A stretch of DNA of 64,000 bases from the NCBI GenBank assembly GCA_963676095.1, contig OY781040.1:1116001-1180000 (forward strand), given 5' to 3'. How positions within the stretch are numbered: position 1 is the stretch's first letter; each line of letters starts with the position of its first letter. The DNA comes from G963676095 sp963676095. GTDB taxonomy: Bacteria; Bacteroidota; Bacteroidia; Bacteroidales; Prolixibacteraceae. Positions 63,583-64,000 of the stretch are shown here, piece after piece. The notes under the pieces were generated by a model. The model searched no databases and was not told where the DNA came from. It saw only the letters and a program-made list of their open reading frames with translations. A program made the position numbers and the translations under genes.

Positions 63583-64000
63583 AGATTCTGGAATTTGAAT
63601 ACTGGATATTCGATATTGGATGCTGGACATAGGAACCAGAAATGGTTAGATTGTTTAATGGTTATATGGTCAAGGAGATGGATAGTTTGAATGTTCGAAT
63701 TTTTGACGCTTCGCTGTTGGGGCAGAGAACATACGGCGAAGGGCACAGTGGACAGGAACCGGTTAACCATGGAGCAGAACCATACAACCTATCCTTTGTC
63801 TTTTATGCCTGTACAAGAACCCAAAAACATCGTCTGCCTGTTTCTGTGAAAAGTTATGCGTATAATCCATTTCTGTTACACGTATAATACGATTGTATTA
63901 CACGTATAACGCAAACGTGTTTCACGTATAACTCATTTGTGTTACACGTGTAATGTTGAAAAATTTATTGTTAAAAAGATTTTAAGAGAAATCATCGTTC
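63583..64000. other. Terminal intergenic region with repeat-like DNA
   Basis: 63590-63640 contains phrases such as GAATACTGGATATTCGATAT and TGGATGCTGGACATAGGAAC, low-complexity text often seen as dispersed intergenic repeats. An 81-codon frame at 63642 has no coding character. The last 150 bp hold the 22-bp array. Confidence 0.45.
63853..63954. repeat. Array of five 22-bp units with 14-bp palindromic core
   Basis: Cores start at 63853, 63875, 63897, 63919 and 63941, exactly 22 bp apart. They read GTTATGCGTATAAT, GTTACACGTATAAT, ATTACACGTATAAC, GTTTCACGTATAAC and GTTACACGTGTAAT; the last contains the perfect palindrome TTACACGTGTAA. The four 8-bp spacers (CCATTTCT, ACGATTGT, GCAAACGT, TCATTTGT) are unrelated or weakly related. 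The array lies beyond the GH43 gene, near the right edge. Confidence 0.9.

Noticed and set aside
63642..63887. 81-codon frame at the right end
   Set aside because: It covers repeat-like intergenic DNA and part of the 22-bp array; residues look random.
63853..63954. CRISPR array
   Set aside because: Units are 14 bp, spacers 8 bp, cores degenerate and palindromic, and no cas genes are near; this is a different kind of repeat.

Overview
The window is chromosomal DNA from a member of the Bacteroidota, most likely a Bacteroidales/Marinilabiliales-type gut or sediment saccharolytic lineage. Several signals agree. Promoters match the Bacteroidota pattern TTG-N19/20-TAnnTTTG, and Shine-Dalgarno sequences are essentially absent. 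There is a hybrid two-component system (HTCS) beside pectin enzymes, the LptC / CorC-like / PpiD gene order, a DUF5686 protein, DUF1573 and DUF4369-TlpA proteins, an RprXY-like sensor/regulator pair and a nadB-nadC-coaX operon. No rRNA, tRNA, CRISPR array, insertion sequence or prophage was seen.

Layout. 1-7414: start of a superoxide dismutase gene cut by the window edge, a MATE exporter, and a minus-strand unit running lytic transglycosylase - uvrA - TGS/uridine-kinase-like protein. 7767-12822: an ECF sigma factor with a membrane-anchored beta-barrel protein, a divergent lipoprotein serpin, and a FadL-type porin; sigma factor and serpin are preceded by matching ECF-like promoters. 13210-18172: lpdA, a meaB-tlpA-like pair and a DUF1573 protein. 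18506-21743: RprXY-like pair, a decayed TSUP-transporter remnant, and a phosphofructokinase with a mixed active-site signature. 22294-27548: a DUF1080 lipoprotein, an aspartate/glutamate racemase-like protein and nadB-nadC-coaX. 28018-33849: TPR protein, lptC, CorC/HlyC-like protein and PpiD-like foldase, an envelope-biogenesis unit. 33970-36246: an isolated GH43-like protein convergent with a RhlE-type RNA helicase.

36988-45965 is the most unusual block: a truncated RND/MMPL exporter gene, a TSUP transporter, a CdsA-type cytidylyltransferase, a DGK1/SEC59/VTE5-family CTP-dependent lipid kinase, an extended SDR of the acyl-reductase type, a CDP-alcohol phosphatidyltransferase, a DUF5686 outer-membrane protein, a classical SDR and a two-module VOC protein. 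Kinase, cytidylyltransferase and phosphatidyltransferase form a complete CTP-driven route from a lipid alcohol or diacylglycerol to a phospholipid, so the block looks like a dedicated, apparently uncharacterised lipid pathway. Perfect inverted repeats lie upstream of and inside it.

46201-52536: a GH2 hydrolase, a small beta-barrel protein, mnmA, and yicC-gmk-nadD. 52807-53390: an orphan HigA/DUF6922-type antitoxin followed by only the first residues of its AbiEii-like toxin. 53444-63582: a pectin-utilisation locus (HTCS regulator, a frameshifted GH28, a DUF4861 lipoprotein, an alpha/beta-hydrolase esterase, GH43) with no SusC/SusD pair inside the window. Two intergenic arrays with exactly the same 22-bp period (21917-22048 and 63853-63954) are not explained by any feature type I recognise.
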